Shown here piece by piece: positions 25,232-34,294 of a stretch of 64,000 bases of DNA. This stretch comes from Burkholderia oklahomensis C6786 (GTDB taxonomy: Bacteria; Pseudomonadota; Gammaproteobacteria; Burkholderiales; Burkholderiaceae): contig NZ_CP009555.1 in NCBI RefSeq assembly GCF_000959365.1, forward strand, positions 1,674,001 through 1,738,000. The letters are read 5' to 3'. Made by a program: the position numbers and the translations under genes. Numbering within the stretch: the stretch's first letter is position 1; the number at the start of each line of letters is the position of its first letter. A model generated the notes under the pieces. The model made no database searches. It worked only from the letters and a program-made list of their open reading frames with translations, and was not told the origin of the DNA.

Positions 25232-28200
25232 TCAGGCCGCGTCGTGCGCGTTTGCGGCGGCCGTCGGCAGATCGTCGACGGTGCGCGCGCGCACGTAGCG
25301 CGCCGGGTCGTCGACGGCCGCTTCCAGCGCGCGGAAATGCGCGGCGCCGCACTGGATCTTGCGCCGCTCGTAGGCGTGCAGATCGCCGTCGGCGGGGCCG
25401 CTCTTCGTCTCGACGACGAAATAGAGCCGCGGCCCGCCGTTTTCGGCGATCACCACCGCCCAATCCGGGCTGTAGTTGCCGAGCGGCGTCGGGATCCTGA
25501 ACCAGCCGGGCAGCTTCGCATACAGCTTGACCGCGTCGTCTTGCTCGAGCGCGTCGGCGAATGCGCGCTCGGCCGTCGTATCGCACGGCACGTCCTCGTG
25601 GATCGATTTCGTCGCGTCGCGCCGCATGCTCGACAGATAGCCGGTGAGCGGCTCGTCCTCGAACAGCGACAACGCATGGACGTGCTGCTCGCCGAGCAGC
25701 GTGTACTCGATGCCGTCGACGAGCGCATCGCGCTTGCAGCGCTCGAGCGTCGCGGCGACGAGCGCGATGAAGCGCTGCGGATTGCGCGGAAATTCGTCGA
25801 GCCGGCCGCTTTCGATCAGCACCATCGCGATCGTGCGCCGCGTGAGCTGCGTGCGGTCCTGCAGCTCGGTCAGCAGATCCGGCAGATCGACTTCGCCTTC
25901 GTCGATCGCGATCGTGCCGGCGTCCGCGGTCTCGGTCGCCTCGACGCCCGCCGCGTCGATCGCGATATCGGCCTTGCGCCACTGCAGCCGCGCGTGCGCG
26001 ACATCGGGCGCCGCCTTCAGCGCGGCGACGCAGCGCTCGATCAGGCGTGCGTTGTCGAAGTTCACGCGATACGTGGTCCGATATTTGATGCGGTTCCACA
26101 GCGCGCGGAACGCGTCGCCGAGATACACCGCCTTGCCTTGCGCGTCGCGGCGCAGCGCGATGTGCCGGCGCTCGTCCGCGTTGCGCACGTCGAGCCGGCC
26201 CGCGAGCTTGCGCAGCATGTCGACGATCAGCGCGCGCTGCGCGTCGAATTCGGCGGGCAGCGGCAGCGCGCGCAGCTTGAGCGCCGCGCGCAGCGTGTCC
26301 TGCACGCGGCCGCGCGCGTCGAGATAGCCGGCGTCCTTCAGGTACGTCCAAAGCGCCGTCGACAGCTCGACGCCGAGCGGCTGCACGGTGCCGTCCGCGG
26401 CCGGCACGGGCAGCGCCGCGAACTGATGCGTTTCGACGACGCCGAAGCGGATCCCCGTATCGGCTTCGATTTCCTTCTGCAGGTTTTCGGCGAACTGCTC
26501 GTAGCTCTCGCCGGCGATCACCGTCAGCGTGTTGACATCGAAGCCGCGCACGCGCTCGCCGCGCTGATCGACGGCGAGACGCAGCCCGCGGCCGATCGTC
26601 TGGCGACGCTCGCGTTCGCTATGGATGTCGCGCAGCGTGCAGATCTGGAACACGTTCGGGTTGTCCCAGCCTTCCTTCAGCGCCGAGTGCGAGAAGATGA
26701 ACTTGAGCGGCGTGTCGAACGACAGCAGCCGCTCCTTGTCCTTCATGATGAGGCCGTACGCGCGCTCCGCATTCTCGCGGCTGCCCGCGCTCTTGTCGCT
26801 CGTGTCGGTCCAGCCGCCTTTCTTGTCGATCGAGAAGTAGCCGTCGTGCACGGCTTCGGCCGCGCCCTCGGGATCGACGCCGTCGAACAGCGCGCGATAC
26901 GCGGGCAGCTTCGCCGCGCGACGGTATTCCTCCTCGAACAGCAATGCGTAGTCGCCCTTGAACGGGTGGCCGTGCCGGTCGTACTTGCGATACTTGTCGA
27001 CCGCGTCGACGAAGAAAAGCGACAGCACCTTCACGCCGAGCGGCTTCAAGCGCAGCTCCTTGTCGAGATGCTCGCGGATCGTGCGGCGGATCATCTCGCG
27101 CTGGATCGCGAGCACATCGACGTCGCCGTACGTGTCGCCGACCGACAGGAACGCGTCGCCGCCCGGATAGCGCAGCTCGAGGTACTCGGCGCCGCGCGCC
27201 GCGTGAATCTCGCCGATCCGGAAGTTCGCATAGACCGCGCGCTTCGTGACCCGCTCGAGATCGTCGCCGTCCGCGACGGCGAGCGTCTGCCGCTCGACGT
27301 CGCCGGCGGGCGTCGCGACATCGAGCTCGACGCGCGCCGTGATCGCGCCGCGCCGGCTGCCGATCGACATCACGCGCATGAACGGCTTGTTGTGCGCGTC
27401 CTCGACGGTCGCCGACGCGATCTCGATCTGCTTGACGAGCTTGCGCTCGTACGCGTCGATCGCATCGAGCCGGTACAGCATCTGGTATTTGTCGGCGTGG
27501 GTCGCCGAGTAGCGCAGCGTGCACAGCGGCCGCATCGCGTCGAGCGCCTCCTTGCCGCGCCCTTCGAGCCCGCCGTCGACGCTCTGCGGCTCATCGACGA
27601 TCACGATCGGATGCGTCGCGCGAATCAGATCGATCGGCTTCTCGCCGCCCGTCTTTTCGCTATCCTTATAGAGATTGTTGACGTCCTTCTTGTTGATCGC
27701 CGCGACCGTGACGATCATGATCTGCACGGTCGATTTCGACGCGAAGCTGCGCACCTCGCCGAGCCTCGCCGAATCGTAGACGAAGTAGTCGAACGGCACG
27801 CCCGCGTACAGGCGCTTGAAGTGCTGCTCGGTGATCTGCAGCGTCTTGTACACGCCTTCCTTGATCGCGACCGACGGCACGACGATCACGAACTTCGTGA
27901 AATCGAAGCGGCGATGCAGCTCGAAGATCGTGCGCAGGTAAACATACGTCTTGCCCGTGCCCGTCTCCATCTCGACGGTGAAATCGTTCGAGCTCGGCGC
28001 ACCGCACGGCGGCAGGCCGTTGCGCACCTGCACGCGCGCGAGGTTCTCGGCGAACGCGTGGGCGTCGAGCGTCAGGCGATTGCCGACGCCGAGCCCCGAC
28101 TCGGCCATCCCGAGCGACATCTGCGGCGTCGCGCGCCGCCGGGCGGCCTGCGCGGTCACGCTGAATTCGGCGCGGCACGCCTCCTGGCCGCGAAACAGAT

Positions 28201-28267
28201 CGCATACCGCCTCGATCGCTTCGAGCTGATAGTCGAGATCCGACTCGAAATGCAACTGCATGCTCAA
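25232..28267 (-). CDS. res: type III restriction enzyme, Res subunit
   Basis: 1011-residue ATP-dependent restriction subunit. The superfamily-2 helicase core has motif I GTGKT (103-107) in EMETGTGKTYV, a DEAD-like motif II DEPQS (225-229), the region FSHSALKEGWDNPNVFQIC, and motif VI RRQTIGRGLRL. The C-terminal PD-(D/E)XK nuclease is visible as Pro934-Asp935 and Glu953-Thr-Lys955. All key residues are intact, so the enzyme should cleave DNA between two inversely oriented unmodified sites when bound to Mod. It starts 34 bp after the mod stop, as usual for mod-res operons. GC content and codon use match the neighbours, so acquisition, if any, is not recent. Confidence 0.93.
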   Translation of the reverse strand: MSMQLHFESDLDYQLEAIEAVCDLFRGQEACRAEFSVTAQAARRRATPQMSLGMAESGLGVGNRLTLDAHAFAENLARVQVRNGLPPCGAPSSNDFTVEMETGTGKTYVYLRTIFELHRRFDFTKFVIVVPSVAIKEGVYKTLQITEQHFKRLYAGVPFDYFVYDSARLGEVRSFASKSTVQIMIVTVAAINKKDVNNLYKDSEKTGGEKPIDLIRATHPIVIVDEPQSVDGGLEGRGKEALDAMRPLCTLRYSATHADKYQMLYRLDAIDAYERKLVKQIEIASATVEDAHNKPFMRVMSIGSRRGAITARVELDVATPAGDVERQTLAVADGDDLERVTKRAVYANFRIGEIHAARGAEYLELRYPGGDAFLSVGDTYGDVDVLAIQREMIRRTIREHLDKELRLKPLGVKVLSLFFVDAVDKYRKYDRHGHPFKGDYALLFEEEYRRAAKLPAYRALFDGVDPEGAAEAVHDGYFSIDKKGGWTDTSDKSAGSRENAERAYGLIMKDKERLLSFDTPLKFIFSHSALKEGWDNPNVFQICTLRDIHSERERRQTIGRGLRLAVDQRGERVRGFDVNTLTVIAGESYEQFAENLQKEIEADTGIRFGVVETHQFAALPVPAADGTVQPLGVELSTALWTYLKDAGYLDARGRVQDTLRAALKLRALPLPAEFDAQRALIVDMLRKLAGRLDVRNADERRHIALRRDAQGKAVYLGDAFRALWNRIKYRTTYRVNFDNARLIERCVAALKAAPDVAHARLQWRKADIAIDAAGVEATETADAGTIAIDEGEVDLPDLLTELQDRTQLTRRTIAMVLIESGRLDEFPRNPQRFIALVAATLERCKRDALVDGIEYTLLGEQHVHALSLFEDEPLTGYLSSMRRDATKSIHEDVPCDTTAERAFADALEQDDAVKLYAKLPGWFRIPTPLGNYSPDWAVVIAENGGPRLYFVVETKSGPADGDLHAYERRKIQCGAAHFRALEAAVDDPARYVRARTVDDLPTAAANAHDAA

Positions 28268-28301
28268 CCTTCCTTGTCTGCGTGTGGCTGGCGTGCGCGC
28301 A

Positions 28302-30311
28302 TCAGAGGCTCCGGATGCGCTTCACGCCGTGCTGCTCGAGGATCGCCGACAGGTTCACCTTTGCGACGTCGTCGGTGAAGCCGCTGTCGCGGAACACGCA
28401 GGTCACGTCGCGCGCGTGCGCGGCCGACGCGGCGAGCAGCTCGACGATGCCAGCGCCCAGCGCGTCGGTCGCCGCGCGATCGATGTGCGCGTCGAAGCAC
28501 GCGACGATCGCGCCGTCGATCACGTAGACCGCCTTGCCGGCGATCGTCCGCGCTTCGATCGGCGCGCACAGGTCGAGGCCGAGCTTCAGCATCAGTTCGT
28601 ACAGCAGATCTTCGTCGGAACGGCTCGGCTTGATGTGCTCGACGGCCGCGAGCAGCGACTGCTGGATGTCGTCGCCGCGCGGATCCCACTCGGAGACGTT
28701 CGTCGAATCGAGCTTGAACACGCGAAAGCCGAGATCGGCGCGCACGCCCGGATGCTCGGCCGCGATCCTCGCCGCCGAGCGCCGCAGCCGCTCCTTCGTC
28801 AGCTCGGCGAGATTGAGCGGCCTGCGCCGCGCCGCGCAGAAATCGGCGGCGGCCTTCTGGTCCTTGCTGTCGGCGTCGAGCGGCTCGGGCAGCTGCACGA
28901 GCGCGTAGCGGCGGTTGCCGCCGTCGGCCGCGTTGAGCGCCATCACCGCGTGCGCGGTCGTGCCCGAGCCGCCGAAGAAGTCGACGATCAGGTCGTTGCC
29001 GTCCGTGCACCAGCCGATGATCGACGCGGCGAATTCGACGGGCTTCGGCTGATCGAACGGAATCTCGAGCGATTTCAGGAGCGCGTCGTCCGAGCCGCCG
29101 AACGGCAAGACGGACGGCACGTTCTCGTACATGTTCTCGTCGAGGAAGTAGATCCGCTGCGGCTGCGTCGTCTCGTCCGCGCCGAATTCGACGAGCCCCT
29201 TGTCGAGCAGCGCCTGCATCGTCGCGGGCGGATTGCGCCAGCCGCGCTCGGGCACGGGACACGGCCGGCCCGTCACCGGATGCACGAGCGGCACGAAGTA
29301 GTCGTCGGGCGCCTTCTTCTTGTTCGGCCACGCCATCGACACGAGCCTGTAGACGCGGCCGTCGGCCGAGATCCGGTCGTACATCGCCTCGCCGCCCGAC
29401 AGCGTCGTCTGCGACTTCACCCAGCTCCGGTACGCGACGTTCGCCTCCGCGATCGTCGACGCACCCGCGATCGCGCCGCGCGCCGCGTCGAGCATCCGCT
29501 GCGCGTTGCGCTTCGGGCGCTTGAGCGGCGCGCGCTCGAACAGCAGCTCCGCGTCGCGCGCGAACAGCACGATCGATTCGTGCTGGTACGCGATCCCGCG
29601 CGCGTCGCCCTTCGGATTGCGCTTGTCCCACACCGCGACGCCGAGCTCGTTGTCTTCGCCGAAGATCTCGCGCATCACGAGCACGAGCGCGTGCTGTTCG
29701 TGCTCGTCGATGTGCACGGCGATCACCCCGTCGTCGGCGAGCAGGTCGCGCGCGAGCTTCAGGCGCGGATAGATCATGTTGAGCCAGTCCGTGTGGAAGC
29801 GGCCGCTCGCGTCGGTGTTGCTGCTGACCTTCTTGCCGCCCGTCGTCTGGCCGGTCAGCTCGAGATAGTGGCGCAGGCTGTCGGTGAAATTGTCCGGATA
29901 GACGAAATCCTTGCCGGTGTTGTACGGCGGATCGATGTAGACGAGCTTCGCGCGCCCCGCGTAGCTCTTCTGCAGCAGCTTCAGCACCTCGAGGTTCTCG
30001 CCCTCGATCATCAGGTTGCGGGTCGACGCCCAGTCGACGCTTTCGCGCGGGTACGGGCGCAGCGTGCCCGTCGACGGCGTGAGCGCGAGCCGGCGCGCGC
30101 GGCGCTTGCCGTGCCAGTTGAGGCCGTATTTCTCGTCGGCGTCGGCGACGGTCGGCGCGCCGACGAGCGCCGCGAGCGCGTCGAGGTTCACCGACGCGCC
30201 GTCCGGTCCTTCGGTCACCACGTCCGGAAAGAGCGCCTTCAGGCGCTCGACGTTCGCGGACACGAGATCCGCGGATTGCGCTTCCGGGCTCGCCGCATCG
30301 AGTTTTTGCAT
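28302..30311 (-). CDS. mod: type III DNA N6-adenine methyltransferase, Mod subunit
   Basis: 669-residue methyltransferase and specificity subunit of the type III system. Catalytic motif IV DPPYNTG (about 127-133) comes before the SAM-binding motif I VDFFGGSGTT (about 444-453), the beta-class order of Mod proteins. The variable central stretch between them is the expected target-recognition region. The start at 30311 has GGGAAGG just upstream; an in-frame ATG at 30332 (676 residues) is the alternative. There are no simple-sequence repeats in the frame, so no phase-variation signal is visible. It can modify DNA alone and with Res forms the endonuclease. I recall that a conserved Burkholderia type III methyltransferase near the flagellar genes targets CACAG; whether this is that enzyme is inference. 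Confidence 0.93.
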   Translation of the reverse strand: MQKLDAASPEAQSADLVSANVERLKALFPDVVTEGPDGASVNLDALAALVGAPTVADADEKYGLNWHGKRRARRLALTPSTGTLRPYPRESVDWASTRNLMIEGENLEVLKLLQKSYAGRAKLVYIDPPYNTGKDFVYPDNFTDSLRHYLELTGQTTGGKKVSSNTDASGRFHTDWLNMIYPRLKLARDLLADDGVIAVHIDEHEQHALVLVMREIFGEDNELGVAVWDKRNPKGDARGIAYQHESIVLFARDAELLFERAPLKRPKRNAQRMLDAARGAIAGASTIAEANVAYRSWVKSQTTLSGGEAMYDRISADGRVYRLVSMAWPNKKKAPDDYFVPLVHPVTGRPCPVPERGWRNPPATMQALLDKGLVEFGADETTQPQRIYFLDENMYENVPSVLPFGGSDDALLKSLEIPFDQPKPVEFAASIIGWCTDGNDLIVDFFGGSGTTAHAVMALNAADGGNRRYALVQLPEPLDADSKDQKAAADFCAARRRPLNLAELTKERLRRSAARIAAEHPGVRADLGFRVFKLDSTNVSEWDPRGDDIQQSLLAAVEHIKPSRSDEDLLYELMLKLGLDLCAPIEARTIAGKAVYVIDGAIVACFDAHIDRAATDALGAGIVELLAASAAHARDVTCVFRDSGFTDDVAKVNLSAILEQHGVKRIRSL

Positions 30312-30570
30312 CTTCCTTCCCATCAATTGCATGTCTTCGCGCCGGCGCGCGCCCGATTCCCGGGCCCGCGCGGCGCGGCAAAGGCGAAACGCTAGCGATC
30401 CGTTCGCCGCAGGTCAAGGCCTTGCGGCCGGGGCAGCGGCGCGCGCCGCCGGGCGGGGGGCGCGGCATCGGCGCCGGGGATCGAGCCGCGTTCGGCGACG
30501 CAGATGTTTACCACAGGTTCGGAAGGCGGCCGTCTTTGCGCGGTTTTGCCGGTGCGGGTGCCGCGGATCG
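30312..30570. other. mod upstream region
   Basis: With the terminator this makes about 390 bp between mod and the next porin gene. No gene. Includes the mod promoter, not identified by consensus. GC-skewed runs such as GGGCGGGGGGCGCGG occur near 30450. Confidence 0.45.
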
Positions 30571-30600
30571 AAAACAAAAAGCCCGGCGTTGAGCCGGGCT
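30571..30600 (-). terminator. rho-independent terminator of the porin gene
   Basis: AGCCCGGC (30580-30587) and GCCGGGCT (30593-30600) form an 8-bp GC stem with a 5-base loop. Reading on the minus strand, the stem is followed by TTTTTGTTTT (complement of 30571-30580). It lies 100 bp past the porin stop. Confidence 0.85.
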
Positions 30601-30701
30601 GTCGAATACCGCATTGTCTCGCTGGAGATCGAGCGAACGGAACGGGAGAAGCGCAGGCGCGCGACACGGCCGCGTCGCGGCCGGCCGTACCACGCGGTGA
30701 A

Positions 30702-31829
30702 TCAGAATCGCGTGCGGATGCCGGTCGTCAGCTCGAGCTGATTGGTTGCGCCGTGCGTCGACGCAACCGTGTAGCCGCCGTGCAGCCGCATGTAGTCGCC
30801 GGCGAGATAAAGCTCGGTGCGCTTCGACAGGTGATAGAACACCGATCCGTACAGCGTCTCCTTGAAGCCGTTGCCGACGCCGGACGTCAGGCTGAAGTTG
30901 CCGAGGTTCGCGTTCGGAATGTCGCCGTCGCTGTTGTACGCGGCGTTGTGCACGCGCATCTGCTGATAGCCGAGCTCGTAGTCGAGCGGGCCCTTCGGCG
31001 CGACCTTGAACGACACCGTCCATGCGTTGTCCTGACGCTGGCCGAGCGCGCCCTGATTGCCGAGGTAGCGGAAGTAGCCGGCGTTCATGCGGAAGATGTC
31101 GAACGTGTAGTTGCCGCCGACCGAGAACGACTTGTTCGTGTAGCCCGCGTGGTTCACGTGGTTGAAGAAGCCCGACACGTTGAATGGGCCGCCGTTGTAG
31201 CCGAGCGCGACCTGATAGGTCGAGTCCTGCGCGAAGCTCGTCGAATTGCTGAACGCGTAGCCCGCGCTCGCGAAGATGCCGTTGCTGAACAGCTTCTTCC
31301 ACGCGAGGCCGTTGTTGTAGCGCGTGCCCGTTGCGCTCGCCGCGTAGAAGATCATCTGCTTGAAGTTGTTCGCGTTCGTCCAGCCGCCTTCCTCCGTCGT
31401 CAGCTTCGCCGAACCGTACGGGTCGCCGTAGATCGCCGACGAGTCGCGCGCGATCGTGTTCTGGAAGCCCGCGGTAAACTTGCCGATCGTGTCGTTTTCG
31501 ATGCCGACCCACGCATCGCGATCGAAGATCTGGCCCGGGTCCTCCATCTGGCCGTCGCCCATCCGGTATTCGCTTTCGAGCCGGAAGATCACCTTCGTGC
31601 CGCCGCCGATGTCCTCCGCACCCTTCAAGCCCCAGCGGCTGCCGCTGAACCAAGGCTCGCCGCCGAGCCCCATGCCGATCACGTGATCGCCCTTCGCGTT
31701 CGCGTGCGACTGATAGGTGGGCACGCTCAAGTCGATGAGCCCATAGAGCTGGACGCTCGACTGCGCGTGCGCTTGCGGCGCCGCACAGGCGGCCGTCGCG
31801 ATGGAAAGTGCCAGGTATTGTCGTTTCAA
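30702..31829 (-). CDS. general porin, second copy
   Basis: 375-residue precursor of a Gram-negative porin. The signal peptide reads (M)KRQYLALSIATAACAAPQAHA, followed by first strand SSVQLYGLIDLSVPTY. SRWGLKGAEDIGGGTKVIFRL and the C-terminal LELTTGIRTRF are diagnostic. An ATG at 31862 gives 386 residues but would place acidic residues ahead of the signal peptide. The TTG at 31829 directly precedes the basic start of the signal sequence and has GGAGGGG about 7 bases upstream, so TTG is preferred. It lies downstream of, and in line with, the two-component genes but 320 bp away. Quite diverged from the porin at 23792. Confidence 0.9.
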   Translation of the reverse strand: MKRQYLALSIATAACAAPQAHAQSSVQLYGLIDLSVPTYQSHANAKGDHVIGMGLGGEPWFSGSRWGLKGAEDIGGGTKVIFRLESEYRMGDGQMEDPGQIFDRDAWVGIENDTIGKFTAGFQNTIARDSSAIYGDPYGSAKLTTEEGGWTNANNFKQMIFYAASATGTRYNNGLAWKKLFSNGIFASAGYAFSNSTSFAQDSTYQVALGYNGGPFNVSGFFNHVNHAGYTNKSFSVGGNYTFDIFRMNAGYFRYLGNQGALGQRQDNAWTVSFKVAPKGPLDYELGYQQMRVHNAAYNSDGDIPNANLGNFSLTSGVGNGFKETLYGSVFYHLSKRTELYLAGDYMRLHGGYTVASTHGATNQLELTTGIRTRF

Positions 31830-32151
31830 GATCGTCCCCTCCGATATCGTGTTGACCGCCATTCTTTCGTACTACGCAGCGTTGGCCGCGCCTACGCGAT
31901 GCGATGCGCATCGAACGGCCACGTCATCGTAGTCGGCGCAATCCTTCGCGCCGCTTTCGCGCGAGAGTCGGATATCTCGGGATAAACACGGGGTGGTGCT
32001 CGTCGTTCCGATGCGTCAGGCGCACGAGCGCCGTCGCGCGACGCGGCACTGGCAAACGTCGGACGATTCGCGAAGCAGGACGAACTAATTGTGCGCGGAC
32101 AGCCGGTGCGCGCGCCGCGAGCGTACGGCGTGCGGCGAATCGAGCGGCGGC
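31830..32151. other. intergenic region between porin and response-regulator genes
   Basis: No gene seen. It should contain the porin promoter; no clear consensus or repeat was recognised. Confidence 0.4.
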
Positions 32152-32829
32152 CTATTCGGCCGCGTCCTTCGTTCGAAGAATGTAGCCGAGCCCGCGCAGC
32201 GTGATGATCTGCGCGGCCGAGCCGGACAAGTGCTTGCGCAGCCGGTGGATGTAGATGTCGATCGCATCGGCGCTCGGCTCGTCGTCGAGGCCGTACACGC
32301 TGTCCATGAGGCGCGCCTTCGACACTGTCTTGCCCTGCTGCAGCATCAGCGTCTCGAGGATCGCGTGCTCGCGGCGGCGCAGCACGAGCGGCACGCCGCT
32401 GCATTGAAACTCGCGCGTCGCGAACAGGTAGACGAGATCGCCGCACGCGAGCTGCGTCGCGCCAACGCCGCATTGCCGTCTGATCAGCGCACGGATCCGC
32501 GCGACGAGCTCGCGCGACTCGAACGGCTTCACGACGTAATCGTCGGCGCCCGCGCTGAAGCAATCGACCTTGTCGTCGACCGAGCCGTGCGCAGTCAGCA
32601 TCAGCACGGGCACATTGTCGCCGCGGCGGCGCAGCCGCGCGAGCAGCTCCTTGCCGCTCATGCCGGGCAGCCGCATGTCGAGCAGCAGCGCGTCGTAGCG
32701 CTGCGCCTTCAGCACCGTGTCCGCGCTCTCGCCGTCCGGCGCCGAATCGACGCCGAAGCCTTCGCCGCGCAGCAGATCGACGATCCAGTGCGCGAGTTCC
32801 GCATTGTCTTCCACGAGCAGCAGTTTCAT
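32152..32829 (-). CDS. OmpR/PhoB-family response regulator (TctD/QseB-like)
   Basis: 225-residue DNA-binding response regulator. The receiver has acidic pocket ED (7-8), phospho-acceptor Asp51 in LLLDMRLPGMSG and the conserved Lys in VVKPFESREL. The winged-helix effector domain (about 130-220) contains RREHAILETLMLQQGKTVSK and IYIHRLRKHLSG, ending GLGYIL. It starts 10 bp after the sensor kinase stop, so the two form one operon. Confidence 0.92.
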   Translation of the reverse strand: MKLLLVEDNAELAHWIVDLLRGEGFGVDSAPDGESADTVLKAQRYDALLLDMRLPGMSGKELLARLRRRGDNVPVLMLTAHGSVDDKVDCFSAGADDYVVKPFESRELVARIRALIRRQCGVGATQLACGDLVYLFATREFQCSGVPLVLRRREHAILETLMLQQGKTVSKARLMDSVYGLDDEPSADAIDIYIHRLRKHLSGSAAQIITLRGLGYILRTKDAAE

Positions 32830-32839
32830 CGAGACTCTC

Positions 32840-34219
32840 TCAATTGCGATAGGCGGGCAGGCGCACGGTCATCTTGACGCCGCGGTTGCCGGGGCCCGTC
32901 GCGAGCGCGACCGTGCCGCCGTGCGACTGCGCGATCTCTTCGACGATCGCGAGTCCGAGGCCCGTACCTTCCTCGTCCTTCGCGACCCGGTAGAAGCGCT
33001 TGAACACGTGCGGCCGCGCTTCGGCCGGAATGCCGGGGCCGTCGTCGACGACTTCGAGCGCGACTTCATCGCCGTCGCGCCGCGCGCTCACCGTCACGCG
33101 GCCGCCTTCGTGCGTATAGCGCACCGCGTTGTCGACGAGATTCATCAGGAGCGCCGACAAAAGGCTTTCGCTGCCCGCGACCTGCAGGTCGTCGTCGAGC
33201 TCCGCGCCGAGATCGATGCGGCGGCGCTCGGCCAGCACGATCGCCTCTTCGAGCACGCCGGACACGACGGCCGCGATTTCGACGCGCGCGTTCAGGCGCG
33301 CGGACGACGCCGCTTCCGCGTGCGCGAGCAAGAGCAGCTTGTCGGTGACCTCCGCCATCTTGCGGCTGCTGCGCTGCATCGACGCGAGCAGTCCGGCGAG
33401 CGCCGCATCGTCGTTCTCGCGCTGCCGCGCGCACTGGATCTGCGTGTCGATCACCGCGATCGGCGTGCGCAGCTGGTGCGCGGCGTCGGCGATGAAGCGG
33501 CGCTGCGTCGCCGCATGCAGGTTGAGCCGCGCGACGCATTGATTGATCGCGTCGACGATCGGCCGCAGCTCGAAATGCAGCCGCTCGGTGCGGATCGGCT
33601 CGAGCTCCATCGGCCCGCGGTCCGCGACGTCGTCCTTCAGCTTCATCAGCGGCCGCAGCTCGAACGTGAGGCCGAGATAGACGAGCGCCATCGCGAGCGC
33701 GAGCATCAGCGCGAGCCGCCAGAGCTGCGGATGCCAGATCGCCGCGATCATCATCTGCCGCGACGTCTGCGTCTTGCCGACGACGACCGTCACCGTCTCC
33801 GTGTCGCCCGCGTTATACAGCTCGCGCGTGTATGCGACCGCGCGGATCGCGAGCCCGTTGAGCGTCGTATCGAACAGCACCGGCTGCGCGCCGGGCCGGG
33901 TCGCGGCGGGCGGGCCGTCGAGATCGGGGCTGCCGGCGAGCAGCCGGCCGCCGCCCGTACGAACCTTGTAGTACACCTGGTCCTGCGCGGGCGATTCGAA
34001 CAATTCGAGCGCCGCGGGCGGCACGTTCGCGACGAGCGCGCCGCTTTCCCAGTCGACGTCCTCCGCGATCGCGCGCGCCGACGCGACGAGCGCGCCGTCC
34101 TGCACGAGGTCGGCCGTCTTGCGCGCGGTGTCGTACGACATCGCCCCCGCAATCACGACGAATACGGCAAGCGGCAGCAGCAGCCACCAAAGCAGTCGGC
34201 CGCGCAGGCTGTGCGACAT
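32840..34219 (-). CDS. sensor histidine kinase (TctE/QseC-like)
   Basis: 459-residue inner-membrane kinase. Membrane segments lie at about 9-28 and 165-185, enclosing a periplasmic 2CSK-type sensor region. HAMP-like linker, then the H-box AAHQLRTPIAV (His248 phosphorylated), N-box LVDNAVRYTHEGG, and ATP lid motifs DDGPGIP and GTGLGLAIVEE. The MSHS start (34219) is preferred to 34246. TctE-type kinases often sense carboxylates and control porin or transporter genes; the nearby porin and ABC importer are plausible targets. Confidence 0.9.
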   Translation of the reverse strand: MSHSLRGRLLWWLLLPLAVFVVIAGAMSYDTARKTADLVQDGALVASARAIAEDVDWESGALVANVPPAALELFESPAQDQVYYKVRTGGGRLLAGSPDLDGPPAATRPGAQPVLFDTTLNGLAIRAVAYTRELYNAGDTETVTVVVGKTQTSRQMMIAAIWHPQLWRLALMLALAMALVYLGLTFELRPLMKLKDDVADRGPMELEPIRTERLHFELRPIVDAINQCVARLNLHAATQRRFIADAAHQLRTPIAVIDTQIQCARQRENDDAALAGLLASMQRSSRKMAEVTDKLLLLAHAEAASSARLNARVEIAAVVSGVLEEAIVLAERRRIDLGAELDDDLQVAGSESLLSALLMNLVDNAVRYTHEGGRVTVSARRDGDEVALEVVDDGPGIPAEARPHVFKRFYRVAKDEEGTGLGLAIVEEIAQSHGGTVALATGPGNRGVKMTVRLPAYRN

Positions 34220-34244
34220 GCCGTTATCTCCCACATTCCAGCCC

Positions 34245-34280
34245 AAAAACGAAACGGCGCACCGAAGATGCGCCGTTTCG
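34245..34280 (-). terminator. rho-independent terminator of the ABC importer operon
   Basis: CGAAACGGCGCA (34250-34261) and TGCGCCGTTTCG (34269-34280) form a perfect 12-bp stem with a 7-base loop. Five T residues follow on the minus strand (complement of 34245-34249). It lies 15 bp after the permease stop and insulates the sensor kinase gene that starts 26 bp further on. Confidence 0.9.
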
Positions 34281-34294
34281 CTGATGCATCGTCT

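Noticed and set aside
23630..28378. 1582-codon open frame on the plus strand opposite porin and res
   Set aside because: Arg/Val/Asp-rich shadow of the minus-strand genes; no recognisable fold or ribosome binding site.
28260..30395. 711-codon plus-strand frame opposite mod
   Set aside because: Exact antisense shadow of the methyltransferase gene with biased composition.
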